A stretch of 64,000 nt of DNA, taken from contig NC_079373.1 of the NCBI RefSeq assembly GCF_021018895.1, forward strand, positions 18,365,001-18,429,000, written 5' to 3'. Shown here piece by piece: positions 34,006-47,277 of the stretch; positions within the stretch are counted from its first letter, which is position 1, and every line of letters begins with the position of its first letter. This stretch comes from Seriola aureovittata. Its lineage: Eukaryota > Chordata > Actinopteri > Carangiformes > Carangidae. The position numbers were made by a program, and so were the translations under genes. The notes under the pieces are model-generated. The model saw nothing but the letters and a program-made list of their open reading frames with translations, had not been told where the DNA came from and did not search any database.

Positions 34006-37000
34006 TCACACATACACACCCTCAGGGTTGAGACTGGACACTAGAGGGTTTTGCAGGTTTCGTGGATGTCCCAGGAACTGTTTGGCAGTGGGGCGAGGCG
34101 GGGATTCCACTAGAGTTACACTGTGGCCTGACAAAGAGATAGAAATGTGTTTAGTGGGCAAGCCATCACTCTTTAAGCCACCACTCATGCAATGCTGTGT
34201 CAAAGATTGAACATCTGTTTTAGTTTGTTTCCGTACTTCCATTCGTGTATCCGTCTTGCAGAAGATGTGCAAGTTCTAACTGCTCTAGCTGCTCCTGAAG
34301 CTCTGTGCGTGAATGGGTGTGCGCAGGCAGGACACCTGTCTGTTGAATGAACTGCTGCAGGTTACACTGCCTCAGCTCCTTATTCAGCTCCTCCAGCTCC
34401 TCCTGTTTGGCCTGAGATGGAAAAGAACACAGATGAGGTGGGGAAAACAAATGACAACTGAGAGCTCAGATCAGTCTACCACTGACTCACTGAACACTAA
34501 CACCTTGTTTGCCTGTAAACAGAAATGGGCACAGCATATGAAAATGGGATAAAATTCTGCCATGCAAGATTTGAATGAAAATGTATTAATGTATTTATAA
34601 AGCAGAACTACTTTATCTTGCCTTGAGGTCACATTACTATTAATATAATCACAAAGTGTCCTTTCACCACAAGGGGGCAGCAGAGTCTACAAGTCTATAC
34701 ACAAAGTGTTTAAGGTCACCATCACACCATTAGGCTACAATGAATCATCGAAGTTGCACAACTACCATCATCGTTTTCTGATTCCATCAAATTCCGGCAG
34801 CCTGAGGCAAACTCATAGATGATACATAACAATGCTGATTTCCCTGCTGTGTTTTTAAGTTGTCTTGACTGACCACATGCCACGGGGAAAGATATTCATG
34901 AGCTCCAATTATTGGAAATGTGGAGTTCAGAGATCATCCATCTAGACAGTGGCATCACCTTTGCACCCACAGATTAAACTCTGATGTACACAAACAGGCC
35001 GGTCAATTAGTCTTAATCAACTATCCATTTGTGTTTAAATCAATGTGTCTGCACACAGCTCAGGAAGCAGCAGCAGCAACATGCTATGGCTCCCATCCCC
35101 AGAGCCTGTGCGTCTATGCGTGTGTGTGCATGTGTGTGTACGTGTAATTGATGGTGGACTGAGGCAGTCTGCTGAGGCAGTTCACACCTGCAGGTCTGCC
35201 TCCATTAGCTTAATGACAGGAATGCTGTGCTCATCACCACCTACACTTAAACACTCGGCTGGCAGCCTCGACCGATCAGCTCACCGATGACTGACACTGC
35301 AAAACATCAACCCCTTTCCAGTGCTATGCATTGACATTTATTATACCATTTCATTTAAACAGCGTTAACATGTTATTTACAGGAATTAAAAACATCTTAT
35401 TTCCCTCAGACAATTACTGCGTGGGTGCCTCCGTGGTTACATTTCAGATTATAAACACTTACATGTGAGGACACGGTGGTAAATATACTGGTATGTATAA
35501 AAAACAAAAGCCTAATACCTCTGTTCTGTCGAGGGTTGCTTTCTATATAACTGGCAAACTGATCGTGACAAACAGTCCCTCTCTGTCCCATCAAGCAAGC
35601 ACTACATCTGAGTCATACACATCCCCGTGACGATGACTGTCTAAAGAGCAAATGAGCTTATCATTATGTTTTCATCTGTTTTGAAGCCACTTTGCTATTA
35701 CCTGGAGTCCAGTGGACTGAAAATGGAACACATTTGATTCTTTCAGTCCAGACAGCCTTAGTTTATGAAGACAGTGAAACACTGGACTGCAAAAAGTTTC
35801 ACATTGCGCTCTATTAAAAAACATTCAAAACACCATCTACCAGACCAAAATTAAAGAAGCATAAAATTTTCTTCGGAACTAGTCTGCGTCAGCTCCATGC
35901 AGTGAATACCCGAGTCTCAGGCTTCATTTGGAATATGAGGAAACTCATAAAAGTTTCACTTCAAACTGGGTTAGGCTTTTATTGATAGAGCTGCATCTAT
36001 GACAACCACCAAAAGTAAACAAACAACGACGCCACAAACTATGATTGGTTGAGTCTGAGTAGATCCAATAAAAGGAGCTTTTGTTCTACCAATCAATCCT
36101 CTTTAATCTTTGTTTCCGTACAAGGTACAAGAATAAGAAGATATCAGTCCATGTAATATAAACACCATTAGTAACCACGTGTTAAGAGCATGCATGCAAA
36201 ATGACACCTGCCAAACCAGTTCATCTAGACTGTAAATAGTTCGTCAGACAATAAAACATTTTCATGCAAGGTAGGATATAAACATACAGCATTCATGTCA
36301 TCAGAATTTCTTTAATATTTGTTTTCATATCAAAATGACACGATAGAACTGGTGCCTTTTTACTCCATATTCCTTTTCCTTTTTGTGAGTGTCTCTGCAC
36401 TGTTGTGTGTCTGCTGCAGTGTGGAGGTAGGAGAGGGATACAGGTTTACAGTATGGCTACAAGAGGGTCTGTGCTACAGCCCTCAAATGGCAACACATCG
36501 GCTGAAGCGGATTTACAGCCCTCTCTCCAGAACCGTGACCTCTCTCCTTACCTGCAGCAGAGACTCTGCCTTTCCCAGAGCCTTGTCAGTCTCAGATAGC
36601 TGCTCCTCCAGCTCTGTCCCCTGCCTCTCCTGGCTCTGGAGCTCTGCCTTCACAACATCGAGGGACTCCTCAGGCCCGTTGGTTCTCCCTTCCGCCTGGC
36701 TTTCCCGCTGGATCTCTTGCTCCAGCTGAGCAGAACGGACGGAGAACTCATGGAGCCGTCGCCCACAGTCGTCCAACTTGGCATGAAGCTCCCCCAGCTT
36801 CCTCCTCATCCCTCGCTCGTTCTCCCCCTCTGCTTGAAGCTCCTCCTCCCAGTACTGCTCGTGGGCAAGCTCAGCCTGGTTCCTGCGCATTACTTGCTCC
36901 AGAGTGTCCATCTCTTCCTGCAAACGAGTGTCAGAGACTGGTGAGGGACAGGGAGATGGGTAGGGACGATCCCAGGTATGTGAGTCCCTCTCTAGGGCTT

Positions 37001-38352
37001 CCAGCTGGCCCTCGATGGCCCTTAGTCTCTCCTGCTGCTGAAGAACTTTCCTAAAGACCTCGTCTTTGGATGGGCCTATAGGTGGTGAAGGAGAGGGAGA
37101 TGGCACATGAGGGGATACGGGGCTGGGAGAAGGGGAGGGAGAGGCTCTCTGTTCTGGAGAGTCCCGAGGAGACCTCTTAAACTGTTTGGCTTTGGTTCTA
37201 GGAGAGGTGGATGGCCCCAGGTTGAAGGTGAGTGCTTTCTTAGGCTGGCTGCGTTTCGATGACTCTGGCTCAGGATGCTTGGGCAGTGGAGGGGGAGTTG
37301 GCCTGTCTTGTTTTGCGCCGGGTCCGTCACTACTGCTAGGACCAGTGCGTCGGAGAAAGAACTGAACCTCACTGCCATGTTGGCCTAACTTAGCCAGAGA
37401 CTCCAGAGGCCTCTCTGTGGCCAACAGCTGCCTCTCGGTGTCCCTAAGACGCTGGATCAGAACGTAACGGCCTGTCTGACCTGGGGACGGAGACACAGAG
37501 AGTGTAAGTGAACATATGTACCACAAAATAACACAAATTATGCAGTTGTAGAAGCTGCATGACACTGTTTTTTCTGAAAAACTGTATTATAATATGATCT
37601 GTTGGTCAAATTTTTTCTTCTTCTGTGTAATTAGAGCAGTGAGTTTGACTCCTCCCACTGGATCTACCCAAGTAATGCTATGTGAACACATGACATCAGA
37701 CACATTATGATGATGCTGATACCTATAAATCTCTGCCTTTGAGGATTGGAATAAAAGGCTGCTGCGTAGGACTTGCACAACATGTAAAATGTTCAAATAA
37801 ATTGAAGTTTCCACAAGGACCTTGAAATTAGGACAAACCCTCCCTAATGACTTGGCAGGCAGCTCACTCATAGAAGGAGGAGAGCGCTAAATCTGGAGTT
37901 ATGTTGTTCAATGCTGCTGCATCGTATGACTTGAATAAAGCTGGCGGATACAGGGATGGAGAGCCGGCTCAAATCCAAGCTGACCCCCTGGCAATCCAGC
38001 AGAGTTTTCAATTTGGGTCAGCGGAAAAGGAAAAGGTGAGTGCAGAACAGGACCGCTGCGATCGCGACATGTGTAAGTAATCTGGTTTTGTCTGCATTAA
38101 ATTCTCATTGCAGGGCAGGGCTGTTATCTAATCACTTATGGCCTTTAGATAAACTGTCAAGGAAACAAGTGAAGTGCCAAGTAACAACAGCTTGGATGCT
38201 GGTATCCCAAAAATGATGACACAATAATTTCAGAGCTTGAAATGCTCACCAATGGCCTGTGCCAGAGCAATGACCACATCCTGACAGGACGTCTCCTCAG
38301 ATAAGCCACACACCACCCGCACCACTCCGTCCACCCACACTTTGAGCTCCAT
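34006..38352 (-). CDS. rassf7: Ras association domain-containing protein 7
   Basis: Four coding exons join in frame on the minus strand: 38352-38250, 37480-36552, 34411-34237 and 34127-34006. They give 442 residues. The N-terminus [20 protein letters not shown] starts a Ras-association (ubiquitin-fold) domain that runs to about residue 81 ([12 protein letters not shown]), as in the N-terminal RASSF7-10 class. Residues 85-190 are Pro/Ser-rich. A coiled coil follows from about 195 to 395, including [14 protein letters not shown], a motif also in mammalian RASSF7. The last exon encodes [18 protein letters not shown] and ends GVYV, a tail shared with the RASSF8-like group. Family knowledge: the protein is linked to mitosis, centrosomes and JNK-pathway control. 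The start is the first Met before the RA fold; an acceptor at 38451/38452 shows that the start exon has 5'UTR joined to upstream exons. Fish often have a and b copies; I cannot tell which this is. Confidence 0.94.
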
Positions 38353-39059
38353 CAGGGACCAGGCAAGGCAGGGTGTAGGGTAAGATGGGTCTTCGAAACA
38401 GGTCACTTCAGCTCTTGGCTTGATTCAGGTCAGTGCTGCATGGCACTAGCTCTGTAAGAGACAAAGAGCAGAGACAGAGAGCTCAGAGGTGTGATGATTG
38501 CGATTGATGATTAATCCAGACATTTCACTTCCTGGTTGGAAGACAGGACTTTTGTAAATGAAGAAACAAAAGGCATGTTCTTTGGTGTTACTTTGATTTC
38601 ACTGAGTTGTAAATCATGATGCAACATCTTACCCTTACATATGACACAACTTATTATGAATGTAAACACAACGCACCGCCAGCTGTCACGTACAGATACA
38701 TAGCACCCTTATTTTGTTGAAATCCCAGCTTCTAGTGATGTCAAACGTGCTGTGCTGAGTGAGAGCATCATTGAATTGTAAATTTCAACACTAGCAGCTG
38801 ACGGGTAGAGCAGTGTAGCATTTTGTAAAGTTCCTAGTGGTTAGTTAAGAGCCACGGCAGTATCTTGTGGACCTGGGAGCATAAATGCCAATCTGTAACC
38901 CAATTAAACGCTCTGCTGCCCTCCTTCAAAGCCGTTATGATAGCTTACTGCCGAGGGGAACGGACAGGGAAAGTGGAGCAACTCAAGTGTGTCTATGTTT
39001 GGGAGAGTGTGTTTGTGTGGGGAGAAATACATAGAAACATAGCAGGAGACAGAGAACAA

Positions 39060-39060
<1 letters not shown>

Positions 39061-39112
<52 letters not shown>
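39061..39112. repeat. (TG)n microsatellite
   Basis: About 50 bp of nearly perfect TG repeat. Confidence 0.95.
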
Positions 39113-39113
<1 letters not shown>

Positions 39114-42100
39114 ACTTGTGTCCCTCAGTTTGATCCGCCTCAGCAGGACCAGAACTGGGTCTTATCCGCCTTCAGAGCAGATCAGCAGGTGTCCTAAGAC
39201 ACATCTGGGCAGAAGGTTTAACCTAAATGAATATCATTATGTTCACTCCTCACTCCGCCTGTCTGTACTTTTATAGCTAAGCTTCAAAACGAGGTAATAA
39301 AATACCGCAGTGCTCATAAAAAGTGAAATGCCTCGGGCGGTGGTAGGATTATCTGTAGAACTTGGCACCGCAAATGAAACTTTGTAGCCTAGGTGGGTAA
39401 AAGACAACTCTTCACCCACAGTCAGACAGATGGTGTTCTCTTTCTATCTGTCTGTCCGTCTCTCCAGTTCTCAATGGGAGGTGTTTAATACTGAGCTCCA
39501 CCATTATCTTGCCCCTCATTCAGTGCCTGGCTCTGCTCCACTGGCTGCCTATAGGGAGCTGCTTTGGAGGAATGCACTGACTTCATCTGCCAGCCGGAAG
39601 AATTCCTGCTTTTCTTAACAAAGCCCTCACCCCGCCCCTCCCCTGCTGCTGACCTGGCTGCCCCGCACCACCATTACTTCACCACTGTTTGGATGCCAAA
39701 CACAAACGCTGCTGGGGAGCAACAGCCTATCTGATGTGGCAACAGCATCAACATGACACCACATACAGAGGGAAATGACGGCACAGCTCGGGACATTCAA
39801 CCTGCAGAACGAGATCACAGGAAACAAGCGGGAGATGGGGACGGATGATCACATGTGGAAGAAATTCCTTTGAGCGATCTGAGCGGGGCGATTTCATCTG
39901 GAGCAAAACTTGATGTGAAAAAGGAGCGCTTATCAAAATCAAACACCAGAAATTTGAACACAGCAGAAATGTCAACATTTTGCTTTCAGAGGGCACAAAA
40001 TGTTCTGTGATGTTATACATAATTAAGCCTAACTGGTTGAGTCAGAGAGTAAGTAGAGATCCATGTACTTCAGCTGTAATGCTTAAAAAAAAAAGAAGAG
40101 GTAAACAGGAAGAAACATTTAAAAAAATATTTGAGCACAGAAATGCTACTTTACAGGCCTGAACCAGACTTTCCTCTTCTACCTCCTCTTCATACCTTGG
40201 AGTAAGAGGCTGAACTCTTGACATTTGTGTCAAATACAGGCCTGCATGTATAGCGAAATTATGTCCTATCTAACTGTAGTTGATGCAAACAGAGTTGCAG
40301 ACAATTCCTCACCAGAAGTTTTTTTTTCTTATTTTTTTATTAATATCTGTCCAAGTTTTGTATGTACTGTAACAACCACATTAAAGGAGAACACAAACAC
40401 AAAAACATCTCCCAGCAAAGAATGTCACTCTCCCATGATGCTAATTCTTGTCCCTCCTGGCTGATGAAATGTGATAATCTGCACCAACAGGAAACAAACA
40501 GGCCTGTGAGTCTCAGGTTGCTGTCTATTCTCTCTGTCGCAGGCGCTACAGCAGCGAGAACCAGACATCCGCCTGACCCATCTCCTTTTCTCAACGCAGC
40601 TCAGGAGTCCTGTGTCACTTCTCACTGATATACAGACACAGGAGAGGCACCTGCACATTGTTTGTAAAAGGTAGTCTCAAAATCATGAAGCATATCATTT
40701 ACGTGGACATGTGAAGAAATAGATGACGTTCAAAACATTGCAGAACAGTCTGCCAATCAATACATTTGATATCCAGAAAAAGAGGATGACTCTACTGCAG
40801 AGTATTTGTTTTCAGAGTCAACATGCAAATGCAGTGGACAAACAAGACCGCTTTGCACATGTTCAGAGTCACACAGGCACACACCCATTCTAACCCAGAC
40901 CACTAAGATTGTCCAAAACCCATTTCACCCACATGTCAACACTCCACATCCCTTAACCACACCCCTTAAACCTCAGGTCACCACCTCCCCCCAAATGAAA
41001 AAAAAAAAAAAAAAACGCATCCAAACTCCCACCTCTACTTTCATCCATGCCCCACCCACCCATAACAACACAGGCCACAGTTTCAGTTGAAACTCTGAGC
41101 TCTGGCTGTCACATGTTTTCTCAAAGAAAGCAAGCCAATCATTAAGAAAATGTACAATCACTTTGTAGGTAAACAGCAAACTGAAGCAATCAAAAATGCC
41201 CAAGCTACAACACAATCCATATCCCCACAAAAAAAAGCCACTTGAGTGGATTGTCTGCTGAATTGAATAAAGAAAAACAGACTAGTCATACTGTATGATG
41301 AAAGGGGGAGAAAGGGAGACAGGGAGGAAGACAGACAGTGCCAAAATGAGAAAGAGGGGAGAGAAAATGTGGGGGGAAAAAAAACGCTGGCAGATGGACA
41401 GATAAAGAGGGAGAGAGAGCGTGGTAGAGAAAAGAACAGTGATTGGAGCCATGTGCCATTCCCTCTCTCTCCCCTCTCATCATCACTCACCCATCCAGCT
41501 AACCCGCTTTGCGTCTTTCATCACCCTGTCTGTCCCTCTGTCTGTCTCCCTTCAATAACAGCCTCCAAGCTCCTCTGTGAATTCGACTCAAGGCAGAAGT
41601 GGTTAGCATCACAGCCCTGCAGACACACGGTGCATGATTCGGCTCGTCTGTGTGCCACTCTGTGTGAGCAACAGTGTCAGGCTGTGAAATGAGGGACCTT
41701 TTTGGACAAAACTGGGCACAAAGAAGCTTGCTTATGCCCAAAACTACCGCTGTCTACGCACAAGGCTTGAAAATAAACATCTGTGATATGATCTGATTCG
41801 GCTGATTTTTCCACTGGAGGTCATCTTCATGATATGAATCCATGTCTTTATGGTTAAAAAATAAACAAATGACATCTTGTACAGACAAGAATCTTATTGG
41901 AGACGTGTAGAACACGTACCTTCCATTCATTTTTGTTTTACTCACACATGAGAATCCAAAAATGCATGCAAAGCATGCACAGACAGAGCCCAAAAAACCC
42001 ACACACGCACAAGTACAAATGTACGAGTATTCACGCAGCTGGACAGACACACCCTAATACCAGAACTTCCTTTGCAAAGGTGTGAACATATGATTTGTTA

Positions 42101-43275
42101 GTCATTAACAGCACTGGGGAAACATCCATAAAAGACTTATCAACTTATCAGGAAAATTCCAATCAAACTCTTTTATGTACTGTAGCTTCTCAACACCTGA
42201 GCCCTCAGGCTACATGAACAGTATGCTTACTGGGTGTGTAATGTGTGACTATGTGTGAGAGTGTGTGTGCATGGAAAATGCACAGTACTATGTACTGCTA
42301 GTGCAATGGTCAAAGGTTGGGTATTCATGTGTTCATGTACAAGCTTGTATGTGTAAGTGTGTTTGAAGGCAGACATACCACTTAGGCCTATCTTTAGGAG
42401 AGACTGCTCCAGCCCACAGCCATTACTGTGTTATCTCTGCAGCAACACAAGTCTAAGGAACAATGGCAGGAGTAAAGGGCAGAGTGTAAACATCACACAC
42501 TGCCTCGGATCCAAACCACAGACGGATACACAAACACACACAAAAGACAAAAAGGGTAAAGAAACAGCAATCCGTATCAGTATCAGCAGAGAAAAGAAGC
42601 CCCTAGCCCAAGCTGGTTAAAGGGCACATAATTAGTCACAAATCACTGTTAGAGGACAATGAACAGTGGTAGGAGAAGCCGTGCCCTCTGTGCCACTCTG
42701 CTCCAGGTTGGAAGGGACACGCAAACACTCGAAGAGCCAGTAACACGCTGGCACCGAGCAGCCTGGTCTCATCTGTACTGCAGAGACACTATTGTTGTCC
42801 CGGTTCCACACTCAGCAGACAGTGTTGTCTCTTTTGTGGCCTCTGGCATCGCTGGCTCGCCTGCCACGCTGCGCCACGCCAGCTTTTACTGCCATTCCGC
42901 TGTGCCCACATGTTACCACTGATAAAACTAATAAAAAGGCAAAACAGATACTTTTTTTTTTTTTTGGCCTCTCTTGCCTCTTGGTTTTGCATTCTTTATT
43001 CCTCCTCCTCCTTCCTCTCGTCATCCAGCGTTTCAGTCGACCAAGTGAGTGGAGTTTATGTGCTCAAGGACCAATGAGACCAAAAACACACAGAAATAAG
43101 TCCACAACAAGCCCATAGTTAAGAGCAGCACAATAATTATTCATAATGGTAGAAAATCATCATTAAAACTGTCTCTCCGTGGAAATGTTGTAATTAATCA
43201 CATGGGTATTCTCAAGTCACTTCTTCATAACACAACAAGGAAAATTTCTAATGTCAACTTGCACACAAGAGTTGT

Positions 43276-43277
<2 letters not shown>

Positions 43278-43363
<86 letters not shown>
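43278..43363. repeat. (CA)43 microsatellite
   Basis: An uninterrupted CA dinucleotide run of about 86 bp, likely highly polymorphic. Confidence 0.97.
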
Positions 43364-43364
<1 letters not shown>

Positions 43365-46300
43365 CCTCTTTTATGGAGTCAACTGTTGAGGTGTCTAAAA
43401 TTTGAAAACACCTTAAATTTGGACAAGAGTATCCAGGTGGTGCTGGGAGAAACCGATTGGCTCAAAAAGTGATCATCATCCATATTAACAAAGAGCGAGA
43501 TTTAGGAGTCACAGTCCAAAGGCTTTGAAAAAGCTTTTTAGAAATGTCACTTTGTTGCTTCTCTTTTCTTCCACCTGCACTTGTCTTCAATTAAATTTGC
43601 AATGCGATGGTTTGTTTGTTTTTTAAACAAATTCACCATATTTTTCAAAAGCTCAATATCATCTCATTTCAAAAGATAAGAAGTCTCTCTATAAGTAAAA
43701 GTTGCCTCATGGGGACCAAGTTAGTCACACCGACAGCACATTCACATGGTATTTGGGGAGATGATTTACATAACATTAAAATCACTGACAAGCCTAGCCT
43801 AGTAGCCTCATATTTTTATCTGTTCATGATTGTATCTCAGACAGACAGATCTTTCTGATCTCTGGCAAAGAAAGTGATGCTTTCGACATTCTCCAAGAGT
43901 TACTAGAGAAACTACATCCAAGATCTGAGGGCATCTATTAGTGATATTACGATGTAAACACATCTCTCATGAGATAATTTGCTTTTATAGTATCTCACAA
44001 GGCAGTGAAATGCAGTTAAAATAAAAGTCACAGCAGGATTATTTATTTTGTCTGAGAGGTGTTAGTAAAACATCAGACAGCGGTCTGCTCACTGTGTGGT
44101 ACATGCTCAACTTCTGTGGCTCTGTTTTTGAAAAGGGAGCTGGGTTATGTGTGATCTAGTTTGTGCTGGTAAAACAACAGTTCATTTGCGTGTAGGCATT
44201 GGTGCATTCTCATGTGTAAAAGTGTGTATTTTACTACGACAGTGACTGTGATGCATCATCTACTTCACAGTGGAGGGCCAGGCTGCAGCAGGCTCTCCAG
44301 ACACACTGCTTGTTAATTAGACTGAACGGTTGCCTGGTTTCCTGCTAACGGAGCTTCACTGAAGCTTCTACACACCTGATGAATAATGCATTTTTTCACA
44401 GCACATTAATTTGGCAAATATTTCTCGGAACAAAGTCCAAACGCTTGTGACCGACTAGCTCTTTGAAAATGCCCCCCCCCCCTGAATGTGTCTATACTCT
44501 ATTGACATGCTAATGACTCAGCGCAAAGGAATCAGCAACAGCACTAATAAGCTTTTGTTGCCATACTTGCATACAGGGATCTGTCGCTGCAGCCTTCAGC
44601 CTTCTCCATTATAATGATTGGCTCGTCCAAGTGTGAAATCTCAATGAGGGTGGATCAGTGGTTCATTAACACAGGGGACATCATTGCCTCCAAATCAAGG
44701 GCAAATATGGGCAGCGTAGTATTTACAAAAGCAGACACTTTACTACGAGAGCGCAAGCTGAAACCTCCGATCACCTGGACAAAATGTGCTTTTTCTACTA
44801 TTTACTGCTAGATCTCATGCACAGTCACCAAACATACACGCTGTGAAATCCCTGTGCCTGTAACTGATGAATGATGAGGGTTTAAAAAAGTTAACAGGCG
44901 ATTGCTCCAGTTGATCTGAAGCAGGCCTCGACATGGTCATTCTGAATCTGGCCATCACCTGTGGCTGTCACTACCACTACAGACACACTGTGTAAAACAG
45001 CACTTAGTGTGAAATCCCAGTCATCATGAATCACCAGCAGCACTCACACAGACAGATGGTAACCTGGCCCGAACCACAAGAGAGAATAAAAGAGGGAAGG
45101 TATGAGAAAGGGAGTATTTATGTAACCTCAATTCTTAAAATGCTTATAAAGTAACAGGGAATACAAAGAAATCCCTGGCACACTTTTGAATTTCAGTGAA
45201 AGGCTATAAGGTGGCCACAATAGTTTACAAAGCCCAAACACAACTACATTATTCATCTCACCAAGAGGAAGACTTACTCATACCTGGTTTGGCGCTAGTG
45301 CACTTGTTCGCTTCAACCCCGGAAACTGAGTGGAGGCGAGCACATTAGAGACGAGGAATTTGTTTGCGCTGACTCATGGATACACCCACAGAGCCGGCAG
45401 CTAATGGTGAGAATGATAATGCAGGATTGCACATAGCCTGTTGAAGGCCGGGCAAAGCTGGCCTCCACTGAGAGCTCGGCTCAGGATGAGTGGTTTGGCT
45501 GCCTGCAGGCGGTGCCCTGCGAGCACAGGAGTTTGTATTGTTGGGTGAGCCAGGGAAGAAGGCTCTCAGACTGCTGATGGGCACCCATGTGTAATCATAT
45601 ACTCCCGACCTGACTCAGCAATGCTAGCCAGGGAAGGAAGTCATCGCTCGGTTCCCAGCCAAACTCATACACAGCACGCAGGCTAGAAGACACACACACA
45701 TTCATATAAGTTGTGCAGTGAGCACATGGGCGCATACGCTCACCAAGCAATTTATTAAAAACACTTGTACACATGCTCTAATCAGCTAAATGTGTGTCAC
45801 CAGTGCAATACATAAACTCATGTAGTTACAGGTCAGGAGCTTCAGTCAATGTTCACATCAAACATCAGAATGGGGGGAAAATGTGATCTCAGTGACTTTA
45901 TATACAGACTAAAACATATTCAGTTATCACACAGCCAGAATAACATGTTACATGGCTGAAGCACAGACGGCAGACAGGCTGGCTCAAACTAAATGATGCT
46001 GCTTAATTTTTGACTAAAGTGACATGTAACTCTAAAAATGAACCCACTAATTTAAAAGGACGCAGTTTACACAGTACATGAGTGGAAAATAGTAACTTTC
46101 AATTAACCAATACACGCTATTTGTAGTTGTAGGACGTGTGGGCGCTGCGTTCTCGCTTTCTGCGTGCATGCATGCATTTGTCATTGAGGAGTCAGGAATG
46201 CCGCGGCCTCCAGCGTCACAGGTTTGAAGCTAAACTCATTAGTAATTTAGAAGTCGCTTCCATGTCTTCACATATCAATTATTCACTTCTATTTTTTTGT

Positions 46301-47227
46301 TTGCTTTTTTTTTTGTTGCAAACTTAGATTGCAGAAGCTAAAATATATCCAAGAAATGGTTCATTATAGTTAAAACCATGCAATCATAATAAATCAAATT
46401 GCACACAGAAAGGAAGACACTAGTCAATTCAAACTAACCAACTGAAGGTAATTTAATTCACACAGCTGCAACTCCTGACTGTAGAGGCATTGAAGGAGGG
46501 CTATTTTGTCAGTGACTGAGACTGGTGTTAGTCTTTCATCATACTTTAATTTCATGCAATCCATGATGCAATATACACTTGCCAGTCCTCATCTGAGCTG
46601 AAGGGAATATTGCCATTAGCATGCCCAAGGAAAAAAGAAAATCAATGTGTTGCTGCAAAGAAAAATGGCAAACAAGAGAGTTCAAAGCCTCACACCTACA
46701 TCATCCACACGCAGCTCAGTCTGTCACTTCATGCGCTATAGTGATGTACAAGAGAAGTTCAGACTTTGGTGAGGCAGTTATCAATCCAGGAAAGAGCAGG
46801 TGCACATTCTTCTGCGGGGTTGTAAAGGTAATATCACAACAAAAATATAAGACTCACACAAAAAGAAAACACAGACCCGTCTGCTGAATGGATGTTTTCA
46901 CAGATGAAAGTGAAGAATTACACCCGGTTTCCTCCCAAGACATCAATCTGAGGTCACGAACATTACACGGGCAGTTCACAAACTACTACAGCGGCTAATG
47001 CAGTCCATTCACCTCTGGATTAGATTAGATTCCACTTTGAAACTGAAAGCCGGAGTTCCTGACTGTGACATTCTTTGAACAACTGCCAGGAAGTTTAAAA
47101 GAAAACCACAGGCTGTCCAGATACACATGTTACTCCATCGCTAAGGTCAGTCTGCTATGCAAAACATCTCTTCTCACACCCTCCCAATATTTACCTTGGG
47201 AGTTCCAACATACCTGGTCCTTGGAGG

Positions 47228-47230
<3 letters not shown>

Positions 47231-47274
<44 letters not shown>
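47231..47274. repeat. (GA)n microsatellite
   Basis: About 44 bp of perfect GA repeat, preceded by GGGA units. It forms a polypurine tract. Confidence 0.95.

Positions 47275-47277
<3 letters not shown>

Noticed and set aside
36319..36944. Plus-strand ORFs of 64-136 aa
   Set aside because: They overlap rassf7 exon 2 in antisense. The minus-strand frame has family-specific sequence and correct junctions.
40806..43118. Several 80-110 aa ORFs on both strands
   Set aside because: Low-complexity composition, no splice context and no family resemblance. Expected by chance in this much DNA.
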